The notes beneath the pieces were generated by a model. The model made no database searches. It saw only the letters and a list, made by a program, of their open reading frames with translations, and was not told the origin of the DNA. From NCBI RefSeq assembly GCF_963675165.1, contig NC_087392.1:389001-453000 (forward strand): 64,000 bases of DNA. Direction: 5' to 3'. This DNA comes from Halichondria panicea (lineage: Eukaryota > Porifera > Demospongiae > Suberitida > Halichondriidae). Made by a program: the position numbers and the translations under genes. This document shows, in pieces, positions 43,321 to 55,976 of this stretch; the stretch's first letter is position 1; every line of letters starts with the position of its first letter.

Positions 43321-43993
43321 TATATATCTTACTGGTTACAGCATTATTTTTTGTTTTAAAAATTTATTGCTTTTGCTGATTGGAAAATGGGGTTCTGAAA
43401 TCATCATTAATTTTGAGAGCAACAATCGTGCAGACATTGTATAATAGCATAGGTATAGTATTAAAAAAATCAACATCACACATTATAAATTATTGTTCTC
43501 TTTGTACCAAGTGTGTAAATGCAAAACAAGTCTATTCGAGGCCCATTCCATAATTGTTCTGTTTGCCAACTGCATTGTTGTACAATATCTTGTCAGTAGT
43601 ATAGCTCAGAGAAGTCATTTCTTATACCCTCGTCCGAGCAGTTGGCTATCTTGTTGAGACCACCCCTCTTTAGTTCACCTGGAGAGAGAAGAGGTAAACA
43701 ATATATGCATGCATGGGAGGACGGTGTAATGCATGTGGGAAGGTAATGAAGGTGTTGTGTGAAAACCTATAGTATTAAGTATTATGTACTTATAAGAAAA
43801 GTGAGATTTATGACTAAGATTGAGCCTTGTGGGGAACAACTGGGGTTAGAAATTGGATAGTTGCAGCAATCATATATAATTATGAAGACATACTGTGCTA
43901 TAAAATTGGCCGCTGCATGTTTCCTATACGAATCTGTTAGGTATATATATATATATATAATTATACATGTTATATAATTATTATAATTATTGT

Positions 43994-44178
43994 ATAGCGG
44001 GTAATTTTCGTGGGGGTAAAAAATTCGTTATCAAGCTGACCTACATGAAAATTTCCCCATGAAACGTAGGCATGGCTTACCATAACGCATGCAATGCAAA
44101 CAGTATTTATAGTCAGGAAAATCACCGTTTTCCATAAACGAATTTTACCCCATGAAAATTACCCGCTATACGGTATAT
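43994..44178. mobile_element. Family B inverted-repeat element, complete
   Basis: TGTATAGCGGGTAATTTTCG on the left, AAAATTACCCGCTATACGGT on the right. 43320-43990 and 44180-45080 hold no gene that I can see. Only AT-rich sequence, microsatellite TA runs and a CTGAGAGAAGTAG-free spacer are present. Confidence 0.65.
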
Positions 44179-45087
44179 AGTGCATATACATGGCTTCAAA
44201 TTATGTCGTAAATATATATTAAAGGTCTCAGGCACACTTCAACTAATTATAAGTGTATATACTATAGTACATAATAAATAGTATGTCAGAAATACCGATT
44301 TACTACCTCCTGGACCATGCAGTCAAGCATGATAGTGCAGTATATACACACGTTTCCCACGGTATACCCCTCAGAGTAGGACATGGTACAGCTTTAAAGT
44401 ACCTGAGAAAGCACAAAAAGGTGAACACTTACCAAACACATCATTATTGACAGTCTTATGTATATATAATAATATACCTTCAAGTTGAGAAGAGTGAATG
44501 GATTTGCAGACCTCCCAGAGCTGATAGGCATGTCAACCAGAAACTTTCTCTTATTATGTTCTCCTTTATAAGTACCAGGCCTATATAGTTGTTCGCCTAT
44601 ATAACCATATATAAAAGCGAACATGCACTCGGCATGGGATCGAGGCTAGTTGCATATATATAGGCCGTCGCCCGATATAGCGATATTTTGTTTCGACAAT
44701 TAAGTGAATCTCCTTAGTACATGCATGCCGCTGGTGTGTAATCTATCCCCCTCATCACATTTGGAGGGGGTGTGCATGAGTCGCTATTGCGTGCATTTGT
44801 CCAAGGTATACCTATATATATACACGCATATATAATAATTATAGGCCTATAAAACAATAATTGTGTGGATGCAAAATATAACGGCTGGATGTACTGGAGG
44901 GCCGGGGAGTATCAACCACTATCTGCCACATAGGGGGTGATTGTCTTCTTGTAAAAGGTTCTGTATATGCATATAATTATTACATACAACATGCATGCAT
45001 GCATTTTGAGTGATTTAGCTTGGCATCATAATAATTATATATAGTATTATAGGCAACATATGCACAGACAAACATTAATAAATTGAG

Positions 45088-47847
45088 TTACTTTTTTATT
45101 TTCCGAATTGAAACCTGTGGACAAAGTGCATGCATGGTGCCAGCACATCACATAACATTCACAAAACAGGAACATGCACATTAACTTACATTTTTTCCTT
45201 TAATTAAAACAAAATTTCTTTTTATTGCCTCTTCATAAGATTTTAAATTTTCAAATGTAGCGAAGGCGAAACCTGGAGACAGCAAGTATATAATGGCTAC
45301 ATTATTTTGAGTGGATGGTATACTGTACTAACCCCTTGGTCCACTCCCCCCAGCAGGGATGACGACACACTATATACAACAGAGAAGTATAGCACAAGTT
45401 AATCGATAGAACCACTATACCCTTAATAATGACTCACGCTAATGGGACCAAACTGGCGGAGGGCCTGGTTGATGTCCTCTTTCGTTGAACCTGCAGGCAG
45501 GCCACCTACGTGCACCTTCTTAGATTTACTCTGTGAGGGAGTAGAGGAACCAGTGACATGAACTCTATATAGTTGAGTCAATGATATATATTCAGCTCAT
45601 AATTATTAGCCTATAATTATAGTATACACACGATTCCCCAAATTAATGGAGCCTCGGCTGTCAATTCCTTCAGCCCTATATATATATATATATATTGACC
45701 TGACCACAAAACGCTTGCAACACACATTGCATGGCTGTATAACTAACATAATACGGAACACTACATGCAATTCTATATACATGGCCCTCACTGGGACTGT
45801 GGTGGCTGGGACCGTGACTGGGACTGTGTTAGCTGGGACTGTGGTGGCTGTGACTGGGACTGGGACTAAGACTGGGACTGTCTGTAAGGGAGCAAATGTC
45901 AATGACAACAGTCATATAAAATTATGTGTATTTACGAGAAGTGTATAGACTTGGTGTGCATGAATTAATAATACTATATAGCACTCACTATGGTAACCAC
46001 AACCACTTCAAGTATACAAGGCGCTAACAATAACAATGCTGAAAGGACATGCATGACTCAGGGATAATAAAATCACTTATTCATGTAAATTTCTGGATTT
46101 CACAGTTTGCAGTTTGTGACGTAGGTTGGACAAGAAGGCCTACTACGGTTTTTAAGTGGAGTTGCAGACTCTTCCTTGCTATACAGCCTATATAAAGCTA
46201 TAGCTCTTTCAGCTAGTGCGAAACTTTATTTTATTTTTGTGTATAAATATAGTAGATCAGTTTATAGAGGTAATAAAGATTACCGAATGTATACACTGTA
46301 AATAAGGATGTGTGGTTTTGACGCAGAGTGCGTGGCTATTGTGGCAAACGTGCGTTTTTTCTTGCATTTTTTCCTGATAGTTGCCACAATAGTCACGCAC
46401 TTGCGTCAAAACCACACACCATTTTTTACAGTGTAGCCACACCTAATTCCGCATCCTGAGCGTGATATACATGCATACACTATAACTACTGCGCGCTAAG
46501 ACGCTCGGCAATTACATATACATGGTAAACATCTATATAACGCAGAAACAAAAACATAAAACAAATGTTATAATTATTGATAATGTTTGTGGGACTAGAA
46601 CATCTTTGAATCCATACAATCTGGTATATAATTATTATAACAATTCGGGAATTCGAGCGTGCATAACTGTAATACAGAACACTCATGCATGCATATATAA
46701 TTATATATATACACATGCACATGCGCATGGTCACTCACAGCACACCTCCTCTTAGGAGGAGGGACAATCACTGATGGTACCTGTGGAGGGGGTGCAGGGG
46801 TCAATGACATGTGGACTCAAGTTAGTGCAGAGCATATACATGCATGTGTGTACCTAATTGGCCAATAAAACTGCATGAAGTAACAATCATGTGTAACGAA
46901 TGGCATGCATGCTAATAAATTATTTTATGCTGCTAACTGTGAATGTGAAACAATAGTTATAAATGCTGGTATTATAGCCAATAATTATACATAACACTAA
47001 TTAATTATTATAGGGGCAATTGCCAAGCTATTCCACACATGCATATATATAGCTAGCACATGCATGCACTCTAAGATAATATATTGACGTGACACTCACC
47101 GCACATCTTTTTACTCGGAGTGCCATTGTGGCAGGTACGACGCTTGTGGTGGTGAGGGCAGTGGCTGGAGTAGGCTGAGAGGAATAAGTGCATGACATGA
47201 ACTAATCAAGTATAATAATTATACCGTATAGCGCGAAATTTTCGAGGCACTTATATTTCGTGGATTGGCCTCTAAAAGCCATTTCGTTGCACAATGTTCG
47301 CGGAATCAGACTGCTAACCGGAAGCCACGCCTTAAATCTTTGCACGTTATAACAGGTAATTTAACAATTTTCGTGGACTTATTTTTGTGTAGAATTCTAA
47401 CCCACGAAATCCGTGAAAATTAAGCCCCTCGAAAATTTCGCGCTATATACGGTATACCATGACGCTTCTGTATTATATATTATAGTATATGCATGGCTAG
47501 TAATCCAATTTTATTAGCCAAACCACAATACATGCTACTTTTTAATTCTGTGCCTCACTCTGTTACTTATATGGAATTTTAATATGAGCAGTATTCTCAG
47601 GAGGCAAAAATTTACGAAACTGTTGTGCTTACTGCAAATGCACATGGGAAAATGCAAGTAATCAGTTATAGCTAGACCACCAGAGACTCTACACTGATCG
47701 AGTGAATTAGCTATATATATAATAACATGGATAGAGACTAACCTGGTTGGTGCACCTGCTTCCAGGGTGGCAGTTAGTACAAGGTGTGCCCCTCTGGGCA
47801 CACACACAACTCTGGCACGAGCCTTTTGTGCATCTGCAACAAGGCAT
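45088..47847 (-). CDS. Complete CXC-RRM gene, 8 exons, 183 aa
   Basis: Minus-strand exons: E1 47847-47743 (MPCCRCTKGSCQSCVCAQRG, TPCTNCHPGSRCTNQ), E2 47174-47100 (PTPATALTTTSVVPATMALR VKRCA), E3 46780-46739 (VPSVIVPPPKRRCA), EL 45881-45792 (Val/Pro/Thr repeat of TVPV type), E4 45530-45438 (SKSKKVHVGGLPAGSTKEDI...), E5 45369-45333 (CVVIPAGGSGPR), E6 45272-45190 (GFAFATFENLKSYEEAIKR...), E7 45114-45088 (VSIRKIKK, stop). CDS 552 nt with every exon boundary consensus. All phases are 0 except E5/E6 (phase 1), which rebuilds RGFAFATF. It differs from the 29-31 kb gene by a 30-residue linker between the basic exon and the RRM. The promoter block is at 47977-48040. The intron between E3 and EL holds a 140-bp MITE (46294-46433). 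The E1-E2 intron holds a family A element. Confidence 0.8.
46294..46433. mobile_element. 140-bp MITE with long terminal inverted repeats, TA-flanked
   Basis: CACTGTAAATAAGGATGTGT and ACACACCATTTTTTACAGTG at the ends. The arms share GTGTGGTTTTGACGCA and TGCGTG, CTATTGTGGCAA. TA on both sides fits a Tc1/mariner-type target duplication. It lies in an intron of the 45-48 kb gene. Confidence 0.65.
47223..47453. mobile_element. Family A inverted-repeat element
   Basis: ACCGTATAGCGCGAAATTTTC to GAAAATTTCGCGCTATATAC GGT. Sits in intron 1 of the complete minus-strand gene. Confidence 0.7.
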
Positions 47848-47976
47848 AATACAGCCTGGGTCCGGGTGTGTAGGACGTCGAGAGCTAGAGGTGCTATGAT
47901 TGCCGGATGAACAGAAGCCTTGTTGCTGATTAATTGCTGATGAACTGAAGAAGCCTTGTTGCTGCACTGCAAAAGT

Positions 47977-48040
47977 CCGCTCTTTTATAACAATTATGAG
48001 GAGCGGAAGTGGGTGTGGGGCCACAGCTACGTACACCCCC
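47977..48040 (-). promoter_or_regulatory. Family promoter block of the complete minus-strand gene
   Basis: Minus strand GTGGCCCCACACCCACTTCC, GCTCCTCATAATTG, TTATAAAAGAGCGG. Upstream, 48050-48360 continues the same 5' region seen at 29040-29240 and 10400-10560 (ATACGGTACACAGCAC, GTTGATGGCTTCGTTGCCAG), so the whole upstream region has been duplicated with the gene. Confidence 0.65.
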
Positions 48041-48467
48041 ATTGCAAATTTACATGGGTTAACACCCACACAGTACAAATACATGAGTCAACACCCACAT
48101 GCATGCACACAGTACAAATACTGTATATTTTCGTATGACTGCCTAACAATATTCGTACATGCAATTCAGGATAGGATAGTGACGTTGAACCTATTGCAAT
48201 AATTTTCGATGATACTCTGTAACACAAAAATTTCTACCATACCTGCTAGATACGGTACACAGCACAATGTAATACATATAGTTGATGGCTTCGTTGCCAG
48301 ATTCAAATGTTCACAGCTAAAGTGGGTGCAAGTATTGGAAAACAAGTCCATTCAAGCCTATTGTTCCAATCTCTTAGTGTAGTAGCTCCGAGAATTGATC
48401 TCTCGTACCTCACGAGCAGCTGGCTATCTTTTTGAGACCATCCCCCTCCTTAGTTCACCTGTGATGA

Positions 48468-48736
<269 letters not shown>

Positions 48737-48889
48737 GAGATAGAGGGACACTCTATTAAAGCAGCTGACCACGTTTCTTTGTCTTCTTTCAGAAGTTCTT
48801 TACTTATACAAGGGGGAGGGGTATGCACAGAGATACCATGTATAGTACATACACGCATACTTTCATCAAGTTTAGTGATAATCATAAGC

Positions 48890-51810
48890 TAAATTTAGTT
48901 CTTCAAATCAGACTTGAGGCCATTTCTGTGTAATGTATTTGGGCCTGAAACCAATGAATGAAAAACCCAAATAACAACAGCCCCGTCTTTATGGTTCAAT
49001 AGTCACAAAGACACCAAAGTCACAGGAAAATAATACTTATAGTATACGTCTCACCCCACTCTTGCTTGAGACATGCACATCAACCAGTTCTGCTGTCTTC
49101 TTGACTCTGAGAGCAGTCAGTCCACATCCACAGCAACCAGCCTTCACTTGAAACCCTCGAGTTTGAGGCCACTGTATGGATATGTCCCAGTTGTAAGTGA
49201 ATTGTATGTATGTGTAAATAATGTTTGTGTGCAACTGATTCAGAAGCATGACGTTGTACATGTCCATGTATAAAGTATGACCATAAACCGTGGTACCTTA
49301 CACCATTATTTTCTTGTCGCCTCTTTTTTCATTGCAACCCCTGAGTGGATAATAATAGCAGTCAACAGCTTATACACATGTTAGCCGAGATAGGCAGCAC
49401 TGACCTAAGCAACTTCATACTTTGATTGAAATGCTTGGAGACAAGATGCGAAAACAATTATTATTAGCAGCTCAGCAGAGTTTAAATTACTTACATCATT
49501 AGGCTTTCTTAGCTCAATCAATATAGAGCCCTCACACCTAGCTTATCATGCTACTATTAACACATTAGTAAGATTATACCAAGAGAATAGTTCATTAAAA
49601 AGAATACACAACTCTAAAACTGTACGTGCTATGTCTAACCTACGTCAAAACTACATGTGTTGTATGCAATGAATACCATTAGTGATGATTATCACTGATC
49701 ATGCCTTTCGTAGTGTTATAAGAATGAAATGGTTGGGGGTTACAATAGTGACCTAGGTCAGAATGCCTCCTGTGTACATAAACTTTTGCTCACAATTGTG
49801 TGATTGAAAAACATAGAGTGAAAGCCCAGCCAAAAAACTGATCCTAAACAGAGCTACAATGCAGCCCCTGGATGGATTATAGTCAATAGCTTACACAAGC
49901 TAGCCACAAGATTATTAGCAGTGCAGCAGAGTTTAAATTATACTTACATCATTGCCAGTCCAGAGGCTTACATCATTGCCAAAGTCCAGAGGCTTTCTTA
50001 GCTCAATCAATATAGAGCCCTCACACCTAGCTGTATCAGAGAGAAGAATTGAACACATTAGTAAGAGTACACCAAGAGAAGAGTTTATTAGGAAGAGTAC
50101 GAAACTCCGCTTAAAACAGTAGTAATTAATTAAGTGTTCATGTCTAATTATAACCTGCTACATGCTGTTGTCTGCAATGAATACCAGGTGTGATAATCAT
50201 TGCCTTCGTAGTATTATAAGTGATTGGGGGTTACAATAGTGACCTAGGTCAGAATGCCTCCTTGTGTACACATGGTGTCATACGGGGGAGGGGATATCCC
50301 CTCTGGCTTCAACCCCCCCTAAAATTTCAATTCAATCAAAAATCAAATATTAGTACAATGGGAGGGATATAGCATATAACGATACCATGTATAGTGCATC
50401 TACAACTTGAGTGATAATAATCTAGTTCTTCAAATCAATTGAGGCCGTTTCTGTGTACAAGTATTTGGGCCTGAAACCAATCATTAATATACTTTTTGAA
50501 TGAAGAACGCCCTTATTGAAATAACAACAGCCTCGTTTTTATGGTTCAAAGACACCAAATCATCTCACCCCATTCCAGTTTTGCTGTCTTCCTGACTCTG
50601 AGAGCAGTCAGTCCACATCCAAGCCTTCACTTGAAACCCATTTCGTGCCATTATTTTCTTGTCACCTCTTTTATCATTGCAACCCCTGAGTGGATAATAA
50701 TTACATAATAGCAGTCAACAGCTTAAACACATGTTAGCCGAGATAAGCAGCACTGCCCTAAGCAAACTTCATACAGCTTGATTTAAATGCTTGGAGACAA
50801 GATGCGAAAACAGCTCTTTAACATCATTGCCAGTCCAGAGGCTGCCTTAGCTCAATCAATATAGAGCCGTCACACCTAGCTGTATCAGAGAGAGAGTTGT
50901 AAGAGTGTACCAAGAGAAGAGTTTATTAGGAAAGAATAGTTCATGTCCAACCTACTACATGCTCTTGAATACCATTCGTGATGATTATCACTAATATTGC
51001 CTTTGGTCGTGTTATTTGAACCTAAAGTGAATGGGGTTAGTATTTGTGACGTAGGTCAGATCGATGCCTCCATCTGTACAGTATTGGAGTTGTGTACTCT
51101 TCCTTAACTCAAGTCTAGCCAAAACTGATCCTAAACAGAGCTACAATGCAGCCCCTGGGTGGATAATAATTATAGTCAACAGCTTACACAAGTTAGCCAT
51201 TGTGGTTGAGATAGGCAGCACTGCCCTAAGCAAACTTGATACAGTAGACTGCTCAGCTGAAATGCTTGAAGACAAGATGCAAAATAATTATTTAGCAGCT
51301 CAGCAGAGTTTAAATTACTAGCTTAGATCATTGCCAGAGGCTTTCTTAGCTCAATCAATATAGAGCCCTCACACCAGAGAGAAGAGTTGAAACATGCTAC
51401 TAACACATCAGTAAGATTATACCAAGAGAAAAAAGAGTACACAACTCCACTTAATTAAAACTGTACAGGTGGTAGGTGCTATGTCTAACCTACGTCAAAA
51501 CTACATGTGTTGTAATACCATTAGTGATGATTATCACTGATCATGCCTTTCGTAGTGTTAAATGGTTGGGGGTTACAATAGTGACCTAGGTCAGAATGCC
51601 TCCTGTGTACAATATCTAATAAACTTTTGCTCACAATTAATTGTGCGATTGAAAAGCATAGAGTGAATGCCCAGCCCAAACTGATCCTAAACAGAGCTAC
51701 AATGCAGCCCCTGGATGGTCAACAGCTTACACAAGTTATCCCACAAACAATGATTATTAGCAGCAGCAAAGTAAATTACTTACATCTTGTTTTTCTGTTT
51801 TTTAGGTTGA
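48890..51810. repeat. Degenerate tandem array, about five units of 0.4-0.9 kb
   Basis: Landmarks repeat in order: CAACCCCTGAGTGGATAATA or CAGCCCCTGGATGG (49338, 49861, 50682, 51148, 51700), GAGATAGGCAGCACTG (49390, 50740, 51210), GCTCAATCAATATAGAGCC (about 49512, 49996, 50850, 51350) and GACCTAGGTCAGAATGCCTC (49750, 50240, 51050, 51580). No coding frame survives across units. The array ends at 51815 where the inverted arm begins. Confidence 0.7.
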
Positions 51811-51814
51811 CATT

Positions 51815-53870
51815 ACCATTAGCTATAATTTTCTGCTATTTCTGCGAATGAAAGTAAAATTGCAAATCTATACTCGCAGAAAATTAGAAAATGCAATGAA
51901 TATAATTAAAACCACTGCGAGCACTTAGAAACGCTACGATTGAATTTAGCAAAATGAGCTGAACAGTGAAATCGCAGACAAATCTACATGTCACTTAAGC
52001 CAATTCTAGGGACTCCAATGCTGCAAATTGCTACTATAGCCAGTCTCACCTAGTTGGGCGGAGCCTTCAAGCCTATGTCAGGATTTGTCTTGCTGAATTA
52101 TGTAACACGCTGATAAGCAGCTATGAATAATCATTTTATTCTATGAATATTATTATTCTGAAGTGGGCCAATTTTACCCTGCTTGAGGTTACGCAACCGG
52201 ACGTGACACCGACCACAGTAGAAATGCTGCAATCTGATTGGGCTGCAAAGACAAATCCTGACATAGGCTTGAAACCCGACCTCAGGGACGGTCGGGCTCT
52301 CCCCAACTTAAGTCTCACCCGGACCCTAGACTAGCATTCTCAGCATTTACATAACAACATGGTCACTCACATGTGACGTACGTCCGTGCTCTCTGCTAGG
52401 CTGTGTAGGTGAGGAAGGAGGGGCTGGGGGAGTGGCACTGGGCCCAGTCTGGGGGCACAGATATAGGGGCCAGTGGTCTGTGAGGGAATGGGAGGGGTCG
52501 GGGAACATAAAACTAAATGATAACAGTACAAATGTCTCTCCTATGTTGCTGTGTCATGGGCTACAGTGCAGAAGAGGAAAACACACACACAGAAATTCAG
52601 CATTGGGTCTCACCAATATTCCAAAGTAAGCTGGAGTCTTTGATCGACCAGGTACAGTACAGGTATGTACGTACGTACGTATGTCCAAAATAAGGGGTGG
52701 GGCTGGCCTAGAGCACTAAAGTGTGGCCCGGGGCTGGGTTGAGGCTATCCATGCACATGACGTCAACTCATTCGAGCTCTGTGGCACATGAGGTCTAAAT
52801 GCGCATGCGTACATCTGATTTCTACCTCATGGCTTACAGGCCTCACCATGAAGCCGGCATATCTCTCTGGCGCTGCGGTGCCTCCAAAGCTCACCCACTG
52901 TAAGTACTGTATGTATATATTTGGCACATAGATCCAACTTTTTGTCCTATAAAATATTGTGCATATGCTGATAATTATATTTATGCCCTTTATTTGTATT
53001 CTGCATTCTGCAATGTAAACATTGTTGTTATTCTTACAGAGTTCATGATTCAACCCAAAGGACAGACTCGCTGCACAGAGGGATCTATGATGACTGTACA
53101 CTCATTGTGCCGTGCCAGACAACTTTGACAGCACTCAAGTGAGGGACCTTATACGTACATGTATACAAGCTTGCTATAACATTATACAAGCTATAACATT
53201 TAAGTTCTCTTTTTCTCTGTCTGCGTGTATCATGTGCATACTGTGTTATAGTCGAGGACGTATAATTAATTGTAGTTAAGTCTAACTATATAACGAACTA
53301 ACTATATAAATATAGCCTGCATGCATGCATGCATATACGAACTACAACAATGTAAATCCAGGCTCTGTATGAGCATGAACAGCATCCCTTATACACTTGT
53401 TATCTTCCAAACAGACGAGTAGGTAGTGTCTTATGGTCTGTGGGTTTGCTAGAGTAGTAAGCTTTTAGCTCTAATTTGCATGCATGCTTGGGTGAACACA
53501 AACTAATACAGACTAGTAGGTAGTGTCTGTGGGTTTGCTAGAGTAGTAAGCTTGTGGGGCCATTAGCTCTAATTTGCATGCATGCTTGGGTGAACACAAA
53601 TTATTAATTTCGTGCTTCCATGTAGTATACAAGTACTCCACTTTCACTTTCACTTTATTCTCTTCTCACATGTACAGTATTCAAGTTCTCTGATGCCATT
53701 CATGGAGGACCAAGCAAGAGAATCAACGGCATGCAGCACTGAGGGAGGGATCTTCTCACTTGTGCAGTGCACTTGAGGTACAATTAATCTATATACTGCC
53801 CTCTGTGTTTCATTATATAGAAGGCAGTATTTAGTTTTGACATTATATGTGGCCATTTTCTAAAAATGTA
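51815..53870. repeat. 2-kb arm of the inverted duplication (partner 21060-23140)
   Basis: Reverse complement of 21.06-23.14 kb. It keeps the empty site for the 40-bp palindrome (52637-52645). A plus-strand NRF1/CRE block lies at 52740-52840, followed by the MKPAYLSGAAV frame with a gtaagtac donor at 52910. A 115-bp stretch at 53440-53600 is tandemly duplicated (TTTGCATGCATGCTTGGGTG twice). Confidence 0.8.
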
Positions 53871-54690
53871 TTTCGTGAGGAACTATAATCAAATATTACT
53901 ATAATCAAATATGCGCAATAGCTAAGAGGTTTGGATGTTTGGTTTATAATTATGAGTTTCATGCGCATGCATCTCTTTTAGCAGGCCAGCATTCTTTGTG
54001 TTCATGGCCTGATACATAATTTTCGTCAAGTCAATGTCAATAATCGTGTAAGGTTTCTTCCCACAAAGATATTACTTGCATGTAATCGTAATTGTATTAT
54101 TAAATTAGTGGGCGGGAACAAAGCATATAATTATAGATATAATATAGGACGTGTAGTTTGTTAACTATCTATATATATCATTCAAGTTCTGTGAAGTGAT
54201 GCATGTGCATCACTTCATAGCTCTAATTACTATATAAATATATAATTATGAGTATTGTGGCCTTCAGGCGTTTAATTTGTGTATAGAAACATACCTTCGC
54301 AATTTTTCGACAGAAACCACAGCAGAGCGAGGGTATATAAATAGAATAGTGGACTACAACTTCTGAAATGATTAGGGGCTGTGTGGTGTGGGGGCGCATG
54401 GTTTAGGTTAGTCTCTGTTATAGTTAATTCACTCAGTGTTATGACAGTGCATACAGTGCTGGTCCCACTAGCTCATGAGTTGTCATATATTTAGAGCGTC
54501 CACCGTGTGCTTGACGAGGTCTGTGATTCACTTCTGAGAAATTTGGCTAGGTCTTCACCATCTTGAATGTTCTTGATATCTCCAGCTCACCAGCTAAAGG
54601 GAGTGTACATTTTGTGGCACCTATAATATAGATTTCTTTTCATAACTAACCACCTCATTCCAGGGAGGTAGTTGCTAAATATACATACTT
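53871..54690. other. No gene seen
   Basis: AT-rich, with a short perfect palindrome (GAAGTGATGCA, TGCATCACTTC at 54193-54218). The intron-1 conserved words (CAGTGCTGGTCCCACTAGCT) lie at 54455, following a GGTTAGTCTCTGTTATAG donor-like sequence. This suggests a lost E1 at about 54400. Confidence 0.5.
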
Positions 54691-55000
54691 TTTCCTTTAA
54701 TTATTCTTAATAGCCTTCTCAGCCGCGGTCACACTTCACACACACTCGCTGCTGCAGGACCCAGTTTTGCATCTGCAGCAACTAGCAGATCTAGATGCCA
54801 TGGATAATTATGGCCGGCCGGTGCTGAGGGATGAGCTTGGATAGAGACTAACCTGGTTAGTACACCTGCTTCTTGTAGCAGGGAGGCAATTTGTGCAGTG
54901 CCTGCCTCCCTGCTTTAATTATAATGCTTTTAGCCTCATGCAATAGCCTTCTCTGCTGCTGCTTTTGTTTGTAAAGTAGCAAACCCGATCCCAGCCCTAT
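54690..55000 (-). pseudogene. Two chimeric exons: E6 joined to E1, and E1 joined to E6
   Basis: On the minus strand, 55000-54853 starts as an E6 (GFATLQTKAAAEKAIA, then stop) and continues from ATAATTAAAG directly into the second Cys cluster of E1 (RHCTNCLPATRSRCTNQ) with a gttagtct donor. 54801-54700 starts as an E1 (MASRSASCCRCKTGSCSS, then ECV and stop) and continues into an E6 tail (ACCGCGGCTGAGAAGGCTAT). Neither is a working exon. Confidence 0.65.
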
Positions 55001-55505
55001 GCATAGCTGTGACCTGACACATGATCACCTCTTCTATAACGCCATGATCTCATTTATATACTTATTATTGCAAACCCATGGGATGGGATAATTCGATCCC
55101 AGCCCTTTTTGGCGGCCCTTTCAAGTGGCAAAGGAGAATTACTGATAGTTAGTTGATAGTTGTATAGTCCTTCGTTCCTCTTAACATTTTGCCTTTAATT
55201 TTTTTGCATAGCTTTGTCAGCCGATAATTTAATTGTGTTGTACGAATTATAAAGTTGTTGCGCGGAGTGTGATCATGCCATTATACTTTCTGTCTCCAAC
55301 ATTTGCCTTCGCCACATTAAAACATAATTAATTGGTCGAACTTCTTTTTCTTTTATAATGACTCGCACTTGGCAACGAAATTTAGATATCCAAACGCTAG
55401 TTGCAATGAAGGAGGGCCTCCTTACTGATACGCCCGGAGAGAGCCCACCCAAATGAACACCAGTTAGTGCATTCATGCCTGTGAATGATAAGAGCATAAT
55501 TATGC

Positions 55506-55619
55506 CTATACCGTATTACTAGAATGTTCTGCAAGCATCAAGCAATTGCTGCAGGGTCTGCCTCCCCGGGCACAGATACACTTTAGGCATATTCCCGTCT
55601 TGCATCTGCAGCAGGCCAT
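55506..55619 (-). CDS. E1-type Cys-rich ORF without donor, 37 aa (second copy 56827-56714)
   Basis: MACCRCKTGICLKCICARGG RPCSNC, then LMLAEHSSNTV and stop. All Cys positions are present. The usual CSNQ|gttagtct end is missing, and the frame ends in a ACGGTATAGG repeat. Both tandem copies encode the same peptide, differing by synonymous changes. It could be a single-exon Cys-rich peptide or a truncated E1. Confidence 0.45.
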   Translation of the reverse strand: MACCRCKTGICLKCICARGGRPCSNCLMLAEHSSNTV

Positions 55620-55714
55620 GTTGTGAGGGATGAGCTTGCAGGGGAGATCTAGACGCTGAGTGGAGGAGAGGAGTCGTGTCAGCTATACAGACATGCACGT
55701 CTTGTTGAGATTAC

Positions 55715-55976
55715 AGTTTTCATTTAAAAAATTTTTTTTCTCTATACCTTTCTTTGCCGCACCATCATCCTTGAAGGTCACATATCCAAACCCTGGAGAG
55801 AGCAAAGGCTTATATATAATAATGTGAGTGGGATGGTACTAACCTCGTTGCCCTCCTGCCATGTTTTATGGTATGATTACGCTCTCGATGGCTCCAAAGG
55901 AGTGGAGGGCCGCCTTCACATCTTTAATAAGACACCCCGGGGGTAAACCCCCTAAAAACACTTTCTTGAATGCTTT
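55715..55976 (-). pseudogene. RRM with fused E4/E5 and E6, one nonsense codon
   Basis: The fused exon 55976-55844 reads KAFKKVFLGGLPPGCLIKDV KAALHSFGAIESVIIP, then TAA, NMAGGQR. Acceptor acatgcag, donor gttagtac, phase 1. E6 55792-55715 continues GFGYVTFKDDGAAKKGIEKK, so the join gives RGFGYVTF, a perfect RNP1. The donor is weak (gtaatc). The tandem copy at about 57000-57100 has Lys (AAA) at the TAA position but TGA for the Arg codon before the join. Each copy is therefore broken by a different nonsense change. Confidence 0.65.

Noticed and set aside
46257-46442. 61-codon frame with paired repeats
   Set aside because: Overlaps the 140-bp palindromic MITE. No homology seen.
55864-55868. Stop-codon recoding at the TAA in the fused RRM exon
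   Set aside because: No recoding context is visible, and the tandem copy has a different nonsense change, so ordinary decay is simpler.
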